From: Perca fluviatilis
Lineage: Eukaryota > Chordata > Actinopteri > Perciformes > Percidae
DNA: 64,000 nt
NCBI RefSeq assembly: GCF_010015445.1
Contig: NC_053122.1
Location: 38,727,731-38,791,730, forward strand
Direction of reading: 5' to 3'
Positions 22,776 to 34,430 of the stretch are shown one piece after another. The notes under the pieces are model-generated. The model did no database searches. It was not told the DNA's origin and saw nothing but the letters and a program-made list of their open reading frames with translations. How positions within the stretch are numbered: position 1 is the first letter of the stretch; each line of letters begins with the position of its first letter. The translations under genes and the position numbers were made by a program.

Positions 22776-23693
22776 ACATTCATTTAGAATCCAGAACTCC
22801 AGATGAAAGACTAAGTCTTCTTTTAGCTCTGGTTTGGTCTGCACCAACTCCTGAGAAAAACATCTGACTCTTTTAGCTGCTAGATGTTCCATTATTGTTT
22901 TAGGGCGTACTCACACTTGGCCCAGTTGCCTTAAACTGTGTCCAAGCACGAGTGCCCCCGCTCCCAACTCCCCCTCTGTCCTGCACTCACACTGCAATAA
23001 AACAATCAGGGCCAGAGCATGCATACATCATTACATTGTGGGACTCGCCAGCTACAATTCCCATTCATTTGTAAGGTAAGAACCAGACCGGGACGTTTAG
23101 CGATCACACTGATGTGTACCCAACCCAGTCTCACGTCAGTTCGTGATGGCATTACGAAATTAAATCTATTAGAACGTGATACCCTCACGTTATTTTGAAG
23201 ATTTACGTGTTGGGGTCACGTTTATTATACTAATGTATTTCAATGAGAAGCATCTTACGTAATCACAGCACGAAACTTTCTGCCAGTCGGGCTGCAGCAG
23301 AGAAGCTGGATACAGCTTTGATATTATTGGTATTTTTCGCCCAATAATCGCTGTTTTAATCAACATTTATTCACCAGATCTTATCACGGTTTATATGTAT
23401 TTCTTTTAATATTATTATTTCGGTCTATTTCGGCCAGGGAAGCTGGATTGCTTTGTTGTTTATTGATATTTTTAAAACTATAACGCTACATCTTTCAACA
23501 TGTATTTAGCTGTTATCATGGTATGCATTTCTTTATTTTAATAATATTATTTCGGTCTTATTACCGGTAAATATTACAGTAAATAAGACAGTAGGTTACG
23601 ATATGAGCGAGCTGGGCGCATTCAAAGCCGATGTCCCACGATGCAATGCGGGCATTCATTCACAGAATCAGACAGCGATCAGCGGGTCTTTAA

Positions 23694-23869
23694 CAGGGTT
23701 CTAAATTAGCTCCGTTTACCAGCCAAATGCTGGTGAAATATGCAAGTGGCTGGTAGATTTGCTTCACTCACCAGCCAAAAAACCAATGGTAATCTATTGA
23801 ATGGCTGGTAATATTTGAACATTCATTAGCCATTTGGCTGGTAGACGAAAATGTTAATTTTGAAGCCTG
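23694..23869. mobile_element. Short hAT MITE, 176 bp
   Basis: The ends CAGGGTTCTAAATTAGC and GTTAATTTTGAAGCCTG are imperfect inverted copies. A perfect 8-bp duplication gtctttaa (23686-23693, 23870-23877) flanks it. The interior holds several 'ccagccaaa/tggctggt' inverted words. Confidence 0.88.
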
Positions 23870-24156
23870 GTCTTTAACGCCTGTATCACTTCAATGTACG
23901 TAAGGGATCATGTAGAGCGTTGCTATAGCGACTAAAACAACGACGGGGTGATCAGGACCCCGACGCCAGTCTTCGATTGATAGCTCTCCTCCAGAGGGAA
24001 CAGAACTGCGTCCATGGCAACGCTATGCTATGCATGGCAACGTTGTGTTATACTTAGCAACGGTCTGTTATCAAGAAAATAAAAGACCGTATTCTACATT
24101 AGAATTCAAGCAAGCCATGTAATAAATATAATATATATAATCAGTGGTTTTGTCAC

Positions 24157-25233
24157 CAGTGTTTGGAATAACGCCGTTTAAAAGAACGGCGTTAGGTAAC
24201 GACGTTATGTTTTCAGTAACGGGGTAATCTAACTAATTACTTTTCCCGTCGTTACAACGCCGTTAACGTTACTGGACGTTAAATGCGGTGCGTTACTAGG
24301 CATTGATTGAATAAACTGTGTAATCCGAACGCACCCCTGGCTCGCAGCTAGTGAGGAGGTGGGTTAATAACGAGATAAGCGATTATGATTGGCTAAGGCA
24401 GAGTCATGTTTCATGGTAGCCAATCAAAGTCAGTGTTTTTACACACATGCCAGCACACGCGCCACACACACACACACACACACACAACAGCTAAACAGAT
24501 TCAGCAGAGATGGTGAGTCAGGAGCAATCCAATGAAAAGTTGGCGTTTTCATGGTGGAGATATAAGCACTACTTCAAATTCATTCTGGTCAAAGGCAAGA
24601 ACGTGCATGTAATGTGTACATTATGTCCAGGAGCGAAGACTTTGTCGACATCCGTTGTAAGAAATTGAATGAAGCATCTCACACCGACACACGCATCTAC
24701 AAAGCTAGTGGCCAAAACCAGCGATACCTCCACCACAGACGATAGCTCGCCATCCTCTAGCAAAGAAGGACTCGGAGCAAAGTCCTCCAAGCAGCAAAAG
24801 CTAGATCTGTCTGCCTCACAACAAGAACCTATGACACAGGCTGAAGTCAACCGTATGATAGGCAGGTATGTTGTTAAAGTATATGTGTCATATAAGTTTA
24901 TATGGTGTAACTGTTTACTTTTCTTACAAAGATAATACTTGAAGTGCAGGATAAACCTCTTGCTGTCTGTCGACGTGCAATAAATATGGAAAGTTATGTA
25001 CGTTAAACACCTGTCTGTTCTACTCATTTCAACCGACTTGTGAAAACTGCTAAAAAAAATCCAAATTCTTTGACATATAGCAACTTTTTTTTAAAGTAAC
25101 GCAAATAGTTACTTTCCCTGGTAACGAGTTACTTTTATTATAGAGTAATTCAGTTACTAACTCAGTTACTTTTTTGAACAAGTAGTGAGTAACTATAACT
25201 AATTACTTTTTTAAAGTAACGTTCCCAACACTG
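24157..25233 (+). mobile_element. hAT transposon fragment with BED exon
   Basis: The ends CAGTGTTTGGAATAACG and CGTTCCCAACACTG, with a perfect 8-bp duplication tttgtcac (24149-24156, 25234-25241), identify a hAT of the 'cagtgttggg' type common in fish. Subterminal regions are packed with 'gtaac/gttac' words on both sides. It retains the first coding exon of its transposase but lacks the rest. Confidence 0.93.
24510..24865 (+). pseudogene. hAT transposase first exon with BED finger
   Basis: The ATG at 24510 starts MVSQEQSNEKLAFSWWRYKH, leading into a BED zinc finger: aromatic WW..YF, the CTLC pair, and MKHLTPTHAS with the His ligands. A TGA at 24666-24668 breaks the finger just before MKHL, where a few residues appear lost. 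The frame goes on to a strong splice donor GGCAG|GTATGT at 24865/24866. BED fingers bind transposon ends. The catalytic exon is missing, so this is a non-autonomous relic. Confidence 0.82.
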
Positions 25234-26426
25234 TTTGTCACCAGCAACAACGTGTTGCTCAGTTATGTTCCAGTAAGTTATGCACCGTTTAAAAATATCA
25301 GCTGAAGACTCCGGAAGTGACGTCGTAATTACCGCTCGGCGGGTAGAAAAGATAAAAATACATAATATTCGTAATATTTATGTTTTTGTCTAACGTTGTA
25401 TTTGAGGAGTTAAACAATAAACATAGCAATAATAATAAAATACAGTTTCATGTATTTGTCTGATGTACTGTTTGCTCGGCCAGCTGGCGGCATCAATCTG
25501 AAATGGAACGAAGCCCACTCACGGCAGACAGCAGAAACAGGAGCCCAACACGTCCGCCCACCCACCCCGGAAGAACTACAAGTGCTCAAGCTTTGTAACA
25601 GATTATGGGCCGCAGCTATAGTGGGAGTTGTAGTTTTTAAATATATTGGTTTATTTCTCATATGTAGAAGTTGGTAGTGTAGAATTTTGGATACACCCTG
25701 GGTTTTTTTGGGATGGGGAACACACTGGTGTCATCAGATTTTAAAAATTGAATCGTTAAACAGGTGAAAATAGCTTATTACCATATTTGACAGTGCTTAC
25801 AGTGGGTAAACTTTGGTGACCATATCTACATGATAGAATAAAGAAATGCATACCATGATAACAGCTAAATACATGTTGAAAGATGTAGCGTTATAGTTTT
25901 AAAATAAACAACAAAGCAATCCAGCTTCCCTGGCCGAAATAGACCGAAATAATATTAAAAGAAATACATATAAACCGTGATAAGATCTGGTGAATAAATG
26001 TTGATTAAAACAGCGGTTATTGGGCGAAAAATACCAATAATATCAAAGCTGTATCCAGCTTCTCTGCTGCAGCCCGACTGGCAGAAAGTTTCGTGCTGTG
26101 ATTACGTAAGATGCTTCTCATTGAAATACATTAGTATAAAAAACGTGACCCCAACACGTAAATCTTCAAAATAACGTGAGGGTATCACGTTCTAATAGAT
26201 TTAATTTCGTAATGCCATCACGAACTGACGTGAGACTGGGTTGTGTGTACCATGCCCGAGTCCAACCGAACCGTGCCCTGGCCCACCTCTTACAAGTCTG
26301 CTTGGGCGCTGTTTAGCGTTCCGTTCCCTGGCACGTCACGGAGCGATCACACTTGTCAAACAAACTGGAATTTTGGGTTAAATGTGCTCGGGCACGGTTT
26401 AACTGGGCCAAGTGAGTACGCCCTTA

Positions 26427-27122
26427 GACTAGTTAACTAGTTGTAAACTTGGTGTATCTCCAGTTTGGTGCTTGGCAGGTACTGCATAGCTTTAAATAAA
26501 TAAGCTGTCAAACCAAAACAAAGAACTGAAAGAGGCTAAAAGGCTCCTGACAGCTTGGTGATCACTCTTAGTGAGTTTGTCACTTCAAACTACCTCATTT
26601 ACAAAGTACCCAAAACCCACTCTGTCCTAACAAAAAAAAATTTAATTAATAACTAACTGCACAAAAATTCAAGACTGTGGCTTTCATAATTGACGTTATG
26701 TTACGTTGTATCTGACCTTAATGTACAGAAGAATTGTCTCTTGTAAAGTAAGAAAGAATCTTAAAATGTAAAGAGCTGTTGGAACTGAAGCTACATGGAG
26801 AGAATATGAGCACGAGTATTCCCTTTCATGATCTTTTATGTATTTAACCATGAATGTTTCATGTAGCCTATTGTCTTTCATGTTGTTATATCTTAAAATT
26901 GTGCCTTTTGTGAGAGACAAAGAGAAATGATTGTATCATTTAATTTTTTTTATTTATTTATTAAAAGTATTTTTATTTTTGCATCTGACATCTCAACCAT
27001 TATATTGTCTTTGTTCTTAGAATTTTGTATGTTATGTGAAAAAAATATGGAGAGACAGTGAGCGAGAGATGATGATCTCATCAGGAATGATCTCACCGGT
27101 GTATATCTGTGTAGACTATGTG

Positions 27123-27124
<2 letters not shown>
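26427..27124. other. Noncoding stretch
   Basis: AT-rich, no gene or transposon boundary found. Confidence 0.5.
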
Positions 27125-27166
<42 letters not shown>

Positions 27167-27172
27167 TGTGTG
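27125..27172. repeat. (TG)n microsatellite
   Basis: TG run with one A interruption. Long ORFs on either strand here are low-complexity artefacts. Confidence 0.95.
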
Positions 27173-27351
27173 CCAGACTGACGGGGTGACTCTGGGGGGA
27201 GTTGAAGGAGGGGGGTTGCCCTCTCTCTTGTCTCTCCCTCTGCAGCTCTGCCCGCCCCAGACTGAGCTTTTGTGTTTGACTTTGATCCTGCAGTGTTGCC
27301 AACATCAAAAAGTCCTCTGTCACTAGGAGCAATGCAGCGTACAGTCAAAGA

Positions 27352-27472
<121 letters not shown>

Positions 27473-27702
27473 ATTAAGTATAGCACTATTACTCACAGCA
27501 GGAGATGTGATGGTAGTGGTTATTTCATGCTGTAGGAATTTATAATTTGATCGTTGTGAAAGTAAATGATTAGTGATGAATAAAATAAAATGATAGTACA
27601 TTTATAAACAGTGTTTAATGTGATGCAGGGGACGAAAAAGGGGAGAGATTCATCATTTTTGACTACACAAAATGTACTGACATGATGTGAAAAATACTTT
27701 AA

Positions 27703-27855
27703 AGGGGACATATTATGCTTTTCCATTTTTCTGTCATATCTATAATGTTATAATGTCGGAATTTCATGTTAAACATGGCCAAAACATTCAAAGAAAGAGG
27801 TAAACGAATTCTAGACAAATCCCTGTGAGGTAAAACGTTCAGATTTCTAATTGAC
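27703..27855 (+). mobile_element. One end of a TTAA-type MITE
   Basis: Starts right after TTAA (27699-27702) with AGGGGACATATTATGC, the left end of a common fish TTAA MITE. No matching right end was found downstream, so it is truncated, possibly by the sequence that carries the 27959 ORF. Confidence 0.5.
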
Positions 27856-27958
27856 ACTGGACTGGCCCAATCATATCTTTAAACAGCACCCTCTTTGGGA
27901 TTTCTGCCTGCATGCAGTTTCAGTGTGCATCTGCCAGGCTAGAATAGTGATAGAGATC

Positions 27959-28252
27959 ATGGAGAAGAAACGCAAACGAGGTGCAGAGAAGCTGCGTGAG
28001 AAAAAGAAACAGGCCCTTCAGGCAGACGCTGCCAAATGTGTCAAATTGACAGACATGTTTTCGGCAGTAGCAGGACCTTCATCAGCTCCCATGGCTGATG
28101 ATAGTGGTGGTGGTGGTGTCGGTGTCAGCGGCAGTGGCATGCACAGTGAGGAGTATTATTTCCTGTTGCTGGATTCAGTGGTTGAAATGACTGCAGAGAC
28201 GGATACATTTGCGAGATGGATATTATTTTCAGGAGTTATTACGCTGCGTTGA
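27959..28252 (+). pseudogene. Transposon-type basic N-terminal exon fragment
   Basis: The ATG at 27959 opens MEKKRKRGAEKLREKKKQAL, then DAAKCVKLTDMF and a Ser/Gly-rich linker. This Lys/Arg-rich opening is typical of ZMYM-/TTF-type hAT transposases of fish. The frame later loses any recognisable zinc finger and stops at 28250-28252. No TIR pair could be assigned around it. I regard it as a relic 5' end of a hAT gene, with moderate certainty. Confidence 0.5.
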
Positions 28253-28397
28253 AGCGAGCTGTCCCGTCACTGTTCCCGTGGTCAGAGCCAGAACCAGAGA
28301 CGGTAGGCTGCCGACAGCAATGTGCCCGAGCAACTGACAGACAACATGTTGGGAATTAATGTTAAGTCATGTTACACGTAATATCATTAGATTTTAT

Positions 28398-28790
28398 CAG
28401 GGGTGGAAAATAACTATACCGTAGGCTACTTCAATTCAATTGTAAGGTGCTTTTAATTGAGTATTTACATTTTCTCCTACTTATTAGGCTACTTCTAGTC
28501 CACCACAATTCAGAGTCCAGTAGGTTATTGTAGTGATGGTCAAATGAAGATCCGTGAACCACTGTCTTTATTTTCTGAGCTCACTAGATGGCGCTCTCTG
28601 TTCAAAGAAAAATGTTAAAGGAATGGAAATTCACTGTGTTTTCAACCCTTTGTTCAACAGAGAGCGCCATCTAGTGAGCTCAGAAAATAAAGACAGTGGT
28701 TCGCAAAGCTTCATTTGACCATCACTAGGCTATTGTACGTTTTACTTAACTATTTCATTTATAGCTTTAGTTACTTTGCAGATTCAGGTG
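28398..28790. mobile_element. hAT-type repeat fragment split by a MITE
   Basis: The two flanks of the 197-bp MITE join into one known type of fish repeat, starting 'ggtggaaaataact' and ending 'ctttagttactttgcag'. The 'cttctagtccaccacaa' / 'tattgtacgttttact' halves are separated by the MITE. No TSD was resolved. Confidence 0.5.
28531..28727. mobile_element. Palindromic hAT MITE, 197 bp
   Basis: Two arms of about 72 bp starting TAGTGATGGTCAAATGAAG are almost exact inverse copies around a 50-bp loop. The flanking 8-bp duplication is ggttattg / ggctattg (28523-28530, 28728-28735, one mismatch). The transcript would fold as a long pre-miRNA-like hairpin. Confidence 0.88.
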
Positions 28791-28902
28791 AATAATAAAA
28801 AAATAATATGAATAAATTATGATGTATATAGTGGATAAAGATGAGACTTTGTTGATCTTGTGGTGAAATTCACAAGCTACCTGCCAAGTCATATTTATTT
28901 TA

Positions 28903-29053
28903 TTTTGGTGAAAGTAACTCAAAAGTAATGCAAAAGTAGTGTAAAGCATTACAATTCAGAGACTGTAATATTATAATAAAACTAATTACTCTCAAATGAC
29001 AGTAACTATAATGAATAATGTATTACATTTTGGAAGTTACTTGCCCAACACTG
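28903..29053 (-). mobile_element. hAT end fragment (cagtgttggg type)
   Basis: Ends in GGAAGTTACTTGCCCAACACTG preceded by repeated 'agtaac/gttact' words, the terminal region of the same hAT type as 24157-25233. The other end is not present. Confidence 0.6.
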
Positions 29054-29138
29054 ATGAGGAGTATAACATTTTATTGTATTAATAAATGACACTTTTTTGA
29101 AGTATCTAACTCTCACTGATTCTTGCTTACTCATTACA

Positions 29139-29176
29139 TCTCTCTCTCTCTCTCTCTCACACACACCCACACACAC
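29139..29176. repeat. (CT)n(CA)n microsatellite
   Basis: A short CT run passing into CA repeats. Confidence 0.9.
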
Positions 29177-29734
29177 ATGCAGACGTAAGTATGTGAATAA
29201 AGCTAGGCACACATACACACACAACACACTGCATGCTCACACACGCACATGCACACATTCACTCACCAATGTTAATAACTTTTCACTCACTCTCTCTCTC
29301 AAACATGCACACATTCACTCACAAATACACTGACAAATATATACTACTCATTCCATGTGATAAATACACTCAGTCAATCTCTCCAAATTAGGCAAAAGTG
29401 GTGGGATTCAACTACTCTTAAAGAATATGTTTTTTTTTTTCTTCTTTAAGAGAAGGAAAGGTTTTAGGATGAGTTTCTGTCCCATAAAAGTGGGGCATGT
29501 TTGAAGAATATTATTTGACTTAGAAACCATTATACTTGAATTGTTTGAATGAATTTCATGATTTGATGCCATGTATGAGGCATACTGAACAAATGTGTAT
29601 GTTGATTTATTGTTCGCCTAATATCAGTTTTAGGCTGTGCTTTTTCATTTGTATAAATTTAAACTGTTCAGATGTATGTGGCTTGGACGCAATGTCTTTT
29701 GAATATTGAGTAGGAAAAAATGAAAATAAAACTC

Positions 29735-29905
29735 CAGCAGTTCATAACCACTGTCTTTAGCTTGCAAACTTTGGTATGACTTGACTTGTGACTTGCTTGA
29801 CCATAGCTATGACTTGACTTGACTTGCTTGATTGTCACAAAAAATGACTTGGACTTGCTTGAGACTTGAAGGTTAAGACTTGAGACTTGCTTGTGACTTG
29901 CCCAT
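29735..29905. repeat. GACTTG degenerate tandem array
   Basis: About 20 irregular copies of gacttg/gacttgcttg. It resembles the terminal part of a known fish repeat built from 'gacttgagacttg' words. No TIR was resolved. Confidence 0.6.
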
Positions 29906-30837
29906 GGTCTCTGTATTATTGTAACAAACTAGTGCAGTGTTCAAAACATTCCTGTTTGGAACAGGACGATTGCTTGGCCTCCTGTATTTCTGCTTGCAGC
30001 TTTCTCCAGAACCATTGTACCTGAAATGACTAACAGAGGCCCTCAAAGCAACCCAACTGGATACTACTGACTTACTGTGTACTTCTAATTCAGAAGAAAC
30101 TGCGTCATTTGGTACCCAGTAATACACCCGCCAAGTGTGAAGTAGATCGGATGAGTAGTTAGTGATGAAACATACAAAGGAGAAACTGTGTAAAGACAGT
30201 ACATTTGATTCAAGAACAAATCATTACAAAGTTTCATTATCGTCACATAATTTAATGATGAAAATCTACAACATGAAAGGGAAAGGTGCATCCCAGCACT
30301 GCTGCTGGAGAGGAGCGCAAATCTACTCAAACAAAAGGGTTGTTTCAAGGAAGAAAAGCCATAATTGCATGGTTGTATTGATTCTTCACAACTTAATGAG
30401 CTATGATGAAACAGACTTAACACTGATATTTCTGTAGACACAGCAACCATGAAACCCAACTTCAGAGATTCCTTAACTGTTTAATTAAAATGTGACTGCT
30501 TTTACATGAAGTAATGAGAATCTTTGCACAGTCGCTCTTGCGCTCTTGTGACAACAGCAAAGCCCAGAACCACACAGAAACAATCTCTCTTCTGTTCGGG
30601 GCTGTGGTGTTTGGACGACTGTGGCTCAACTAAACAGCTTTAAACTTTGTTTTAGAGCTCATTCATCTCAAAATCCTTCTTCTGTCATATGTGTGAAGAG
30701 TTGACGCTGATTCATCTCAACGCAGAAACATAAGACTCTTCAAACAGTCCCTCCTGAAGAACCAGTGAATACAGAGAAAATGAGGCGTATAGCATCAACC
30801 TTTCTTCATCTTAAACTTAAACTGCCTGTCTCTCTTA
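29906..30837. other. Noncoding stretch
   Basis: No gene or element boundary recognised. The ORFs on both strands at 30,085-30,459 have no domain. Confidence 0.45.
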
Positions 30838-31495
30838 GTTACACTGTTATAGTTCTAGACTGCCAGGGGACTTCCTTCCTTTGAGACTGAGCTCCTCTCC
30901 CTTTCCATTTGTGTGCATCCCGTCCCAGAAATGCTTGTTACTAACCTAGCACTGGGGAGTTTACTCCCCGGAGTCCTTATGTTTTTTCCACCCAGCATAT
31001 TTCCTTGGAGTACGTTGGCACCAAGATCCTGGTTGCAGCTGTCGCCGTGGTCCTGCTGCACTCCCTGCTAAGCTCTGTGGTGCCCTGCAATGTCATGCTG
31101 CATCCTGCTGAACCCTGCTGCTTCCTGCTACGTCCATCCATGCTCTGCTGGGCCACGCTACATCCTGTAACGCCCTGCAGCGCCCTGATATGACATGAAC
31201 TACTACGACTACCATTTGTAGTCACTGTTCCATTATCTTTAATGTGACTATTATTGCCTCTGTTCATCACATCCCCAACCGGCACCAAGAGCCTGGGTCT
31301 TTCTGAGGTTTCTTCCTAATAGGGAGTTTTTCCATGCCACTGTCGCACTGCTTGCTCTTGGGGGAATTATTAGAATTGTTGGGTCTCTGTAAATTATAGA
31401 GTGCGGTCTAGACCTACTCTATCTGTAAAGTGTCTCGAGATAACTCTTGTTATGATTTGCTACTATAAATAAAATTGAATTGAATTGAATTGAAT
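30838..31495 (+). mobile_element. L2-type LINE 3' UTR and tail
   Basis: A longer L2 3' end. It contains 'tagttctagactgccagggg', a 10-bp-like 'ccctgctacg' tandem patch (about 31,060-31,195), then 'accaagagcctgggtctttc', 'ctagacctactctatctg' and a terminal TGAAT/ATTGA pentamer tail. It is 5'-truncated before any coding sequence. Confidence 0.85.
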
Positions 31496-32199
31496 CTTGG
31501 AATGGAATGGATGCACTTAAATACATGTGGGAATGTGATCAATAGACATGATTAGAAGTGTGATTATCATTTGTACAGTAGACCAAAGTATTAAGGTTTA
31601 TTAAGGTCTGGATTTTTTTCTTTTAAGTGTGAAGGTTATTAACTCCTACAGGGACTCGACATGGCAAGTAATGCACTTCAAACCTACAAAGATTTTCAGT
31701 CTTTACAATGACATGCGCTAACAAATGAATGAATACACTCACTGTAGGAATGATTAAAATTAGGTCTGGCACAAGGCAATCCCCCTAAATCCTGCAGGAA
31801 CGCAAAACTTCTGTGTTCCTGTACCTTATCAGAAATGGACATCCATCAGTAAACTGCATTGTTAAATGTTGGCGACACCTTATTAGTCAACATACCTGAT
31901 AAGGACTATTAGATGAGTGACAATATGTTGCCAGGACCTGTGTTACATGCACTGTTGTAACCTTGTTGCTAAAACTGCTTTAAAGATGTATTTATATCAG
32001 TTCTAGTCCAACTTTTAATTTAATTATGATGGATACACGAGGCACTGGTATGTGTCAGGATGTTTTCTTGAAATTAGAAACTTACATTACATGGCCAATA
32101 AATCTTGTTTCTCCAGGAGAATTGTGCAAAACGTTTTTACTAAGTATTTACTAAAAAAGGATATGACCATGTCATCAAGTCAAAGTGAAATTTCTAGTT
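31496..32199. other. Noncoding stretch
   Basis: Nothing recognised between the L2 tail and the second-lineage L2 fragment. Confidence 0.45.
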
Positions 32200-32310
32200 A
32201 TAGAGCATAGCCTCTCATGGTTTGAGAGCGGCAGCCTCTGTTGATATTTTTGAAAAGCAGCTAAAGATGCATCTTTTTTAGTCAAGCATTCTTTTAGCTA
32301 CAATGTTGAC
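32200..32310 (+). mobile_element. L2 ORF2 C-terminus/3' end, upstream part
   Basis: Encodes the L2 terminal words FEKQLKMHLF in 'gatatttttgaaaagcagctaaagatgcatctttt', then 'caagcattctttta'. The remaining tail resumes at 34886 after the DIRS element. This lineage differs from the 'ctagacctactct' L2 tails elsewhere in the window. Confidence 0.65.
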
Positions 32311-32480
32311 GATAGTACCGTATTGTAACTCCAGATTGTATGAGAGTAGGAATAGCCCTCTAAACTGTTGCTAGTGGGTTTATCCCTTGTGCATGCGCAG
32401 TTGTGAAGATTTCTTTTGCGCCATTGTGCCCCGGACGGGCCTCTCTTACTTCTGCAGTTACTGTATATTACAGCTGCGAG
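32311..32480. repeat. DIRS inverted terminal repeat, low end
   Basis: Inverse copy of 34733-34885. The best-kept core is 'gttgtgaagatttcttttgcgcc' through 'gcagttactgtatattac'. The outermost 35 bp are not shared with the other repeat but reappear inverted in the internal complementary region. Confidence 0.85.
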
Positions 32481-32555
32481 ACCAGAGATCTGCTCCCAAC
32501 ATCAGCATTTTTCTTCAGCCAATGTTAGTGAAGCAGGTGGCCTGGATCTTAGCGG

Positions 32556-32655
32556 GCTATGCCTATACTTATAGAATCTGGAGTTACAATACGTAACTAT
32601 CGTTCTATTCTGTACAGGCTTCGCCCTCTAAGAGCTGTTGCTATTGGGTTAAGGG
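32556..32655. repeat. DIRS internal complementary region
   Basis: Positions 32556-32598 (with 'ctggagttacaatacgtaac') are the inverse of the low terminus. Positions 32599-32655 (with 'cctctaagagctgttgctatt') are the inverse of the high terminus. Together they template the junction of the circular DNA intermediate. Confidence 0.82.
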
Positions 32656-32879
32656 CGAAGCTGATGTAGTCAATGCCACCTGTTACACCAAAATCTACAA
32701 GCAGATAGCATAGACTAGCTCCTCTTCCTTCTCACACTGTACAGGTTTTTTTATGTAACAAAATTATAGTGTTTGCTTAAAAATCTGATCTGAAAGGCTA
32801 TCTCCATGACTGGCCTGCTTAACATTGTGAGGCCCTGCCGCATGGTCTGAAGGTGCCTCATAATTAATATAATTAATTA

Positions 32880-33680
32880 ATGCATTAAGCGCATTCCTCA
32901 TGGGCACTCAGGTGCAGGAGGATGGAGACAATGGCATACCAGATCTAATAGTGCACCACATACCGTTAAATGTGGATAAGACCGAGTGAATCATGGAGAC
33001 ACATTGCGCAACGAAAGCGGATGAAAAAAAGGCTGTTGTGCAGATGTCAGCGTCTGTCATACCTCTGAGGAGGGCTGTGGGTGCTGATAATGCTCTCGTG
33101 GAGTGTGCCCGGATGCCACTCCCTCTACACTAAAAGCGTGGGTGGTAACCTCACACAGCCGGTGAGACAGCCGCTGTTTCAAAAGAGCCGCGTGAGTGTT
33201 ATACAGTGAACGAACATCTGCTCCGCCTGATGTCTGCCGTGCCTAAAACATACCGATATAACGCACGCACTGGGCAGGCTCAGTGAGACACTTATTCCGC
33301 TTCTCTGTTATGAGGCGGAAGGAAGAAACCGTCAAGAAAAGAAATTCTTGGCCGACAAGAGTTTGTTATGACTTTCGGCATTAATGAAGGATTTGGCTGT
33401 AAAGTAGCCACGCTCCCATCCTCTCTAATAGAAAAGCAGGACGGTGAGCCCGACAACGCGCATAAGTCACTCACGTGAATGCTATGATGAGCGCTGTTGT
33501 CAGGAACAATATTTTGAGAGAGATTTGTACCAGAGGCTTAAAAGGGTACGTTAACACGAGAGGCAGAGGACACAAGGTGCCGTCAGAGCCTTTCTCCACA
33601 CACCAGCGCTGGAAAGCGGACGAATGAATAAGGCCGCTAGTCATTCTGTGACTTAAGATCCGTGTATTCACATACAGCAT
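32880..33680 (-). pseudogene. DIRS tyrosine recombinase remnant
   Basis: Minus-strand frames give IHSSAFQRWCVEKGSDGTLC (start of the N-terminal recombinase domain), FKPLVQISLKILFLTTALII (catalytic-domain helix), LCALSGSPSC and LQPNPSLMPKV. A later frame gives LKQRLSHRLCEV and GHTPRE, where families have the HxxR box (AHSTR). The first catalytic Arg motif (usually KRVGDL) is lost: the segment reads FTHVSDL. A block between SDGTLC and PLVLTYP is deleted, and several frameshifts and stops occur. In life this enzyme integrates the circular DNA. This copy is inactive. Confidence 0.78.
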
Positions 33681-34430
33681 ATTGGCTCACACAGTGGGCT
33701 CTGCTGTTCCAGATCAAGTGATCCAATTTAACCACAGGGTGGAGCTGTTGCCTAAGTAGCGCAACGAAATACCCTAACCTCTCCAAGCGCTCCTGTTCAG
33801 CGGTCAGGGCAACAGCCATTGGCTTATCACTGCGGGGTGGGAGATCGCACAGTCCAGCAGCGACAGTGCCTGTCCCTGTGCCATATGGCATCTGTCATGA
33901 TGCCCCCACCAGTAATTATACCAGAGTCGGGAACCAGGATGCACTAGTGTGAGCTAGTGCCACACTCTCTTCCTGAATCCGAGCCAGGAGAGGAGGAGTC
34001 AGGGGGAAAGGGGGAAAAACAAGACAACCACAGTGCGCACTGTGCATTATCTTGTGAGGCAAACAGATCCACTTTCGCCCTCCCAACCTGTTCCACAGCA
34101 TCTTAAGGAGAGTGGGATTTAATTTCCGCTTGTGAGAGGGACCCCTGCGACATCAGGTCTGCCGCGCGGTTTAGTAACCCCGGAGTGTACGCCGCTCTGA
34201 TTAAGAGCAGGTGTTTGTGTGACCACAGCAGCAGGCTCCTGGCTATTTCTAATAGCCGGTCTGAGTGTACCCGCTGCTGTCATGTTGTCTGTTCGTATCG
34301 ACACGTCTACCTGACAGACAAAGGGTTTCAGCACTTTAGCCCAGTGGCAAGCTCCAGGCAATGTGGAGAGATAGAGGATCTCCCCATCTCCCTCCCACAA
34401 CCTGGGACTCTGACTTTCCCGGCCATCCAA
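33637..34430 (-). pseudogene. DIRS RNase H region remnant
   Basis: From 34430 down the minus strand encodes VSIRTDNMTAAGTL, the RNase H Asp motif of DIRS elements (TDNMTA). In other frames it encodes WICLPHKIMHSAHCGCLVF and PLTPPLLARIQEESVALAHT, matching the segment downstream of RNase H (VDLFAS.. and the LLARIQEE helix). Frames shift at least twice. The reverse transcriptase proper, expected upstream (higher coordinates), is missing. The Gly-rich ORF at 33,637-33,891 lies in the linker between RNase H and recombinase. Confidence 0.7.

Larger units (their letters stand above)
23121..26243. mobile_element. Long-TIR palindromic element, 8-bp TSD
   Basis: About 410-bp terminal arms (23121-23537 and 25837-26243) are near-identical inverted copies beginning CAACCCAGTCTCACG. 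A perfect 8-bp duplication tgtgtacc flanks it (23113-23120, 26244-26251). It carries two separate hAT insertions. The unexplained interior (about 25,240-25,830) shows only small ORFs. An 8-bp duplication fits hAT or P-type, but such long TIRs are atypical for hAT, so the superfamily stays open. Confidence 0.8.
22903..26423. mobile_element. Harbinger-like MITE hosting nested elements
   Basis: The ends are GGGCGTACTCACACTTGGCCC and its near inverse (GGGCCAAGTGAGTACGCCC), flanked by TTA (22900-22902, 26424-26426). A 3-bp TTA target fits PIF/Harbinger. Without the inner 23121-26243 insertion it is only about 390 bp, a normal MITE. It encodes nothing. Confidence 0.75.
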
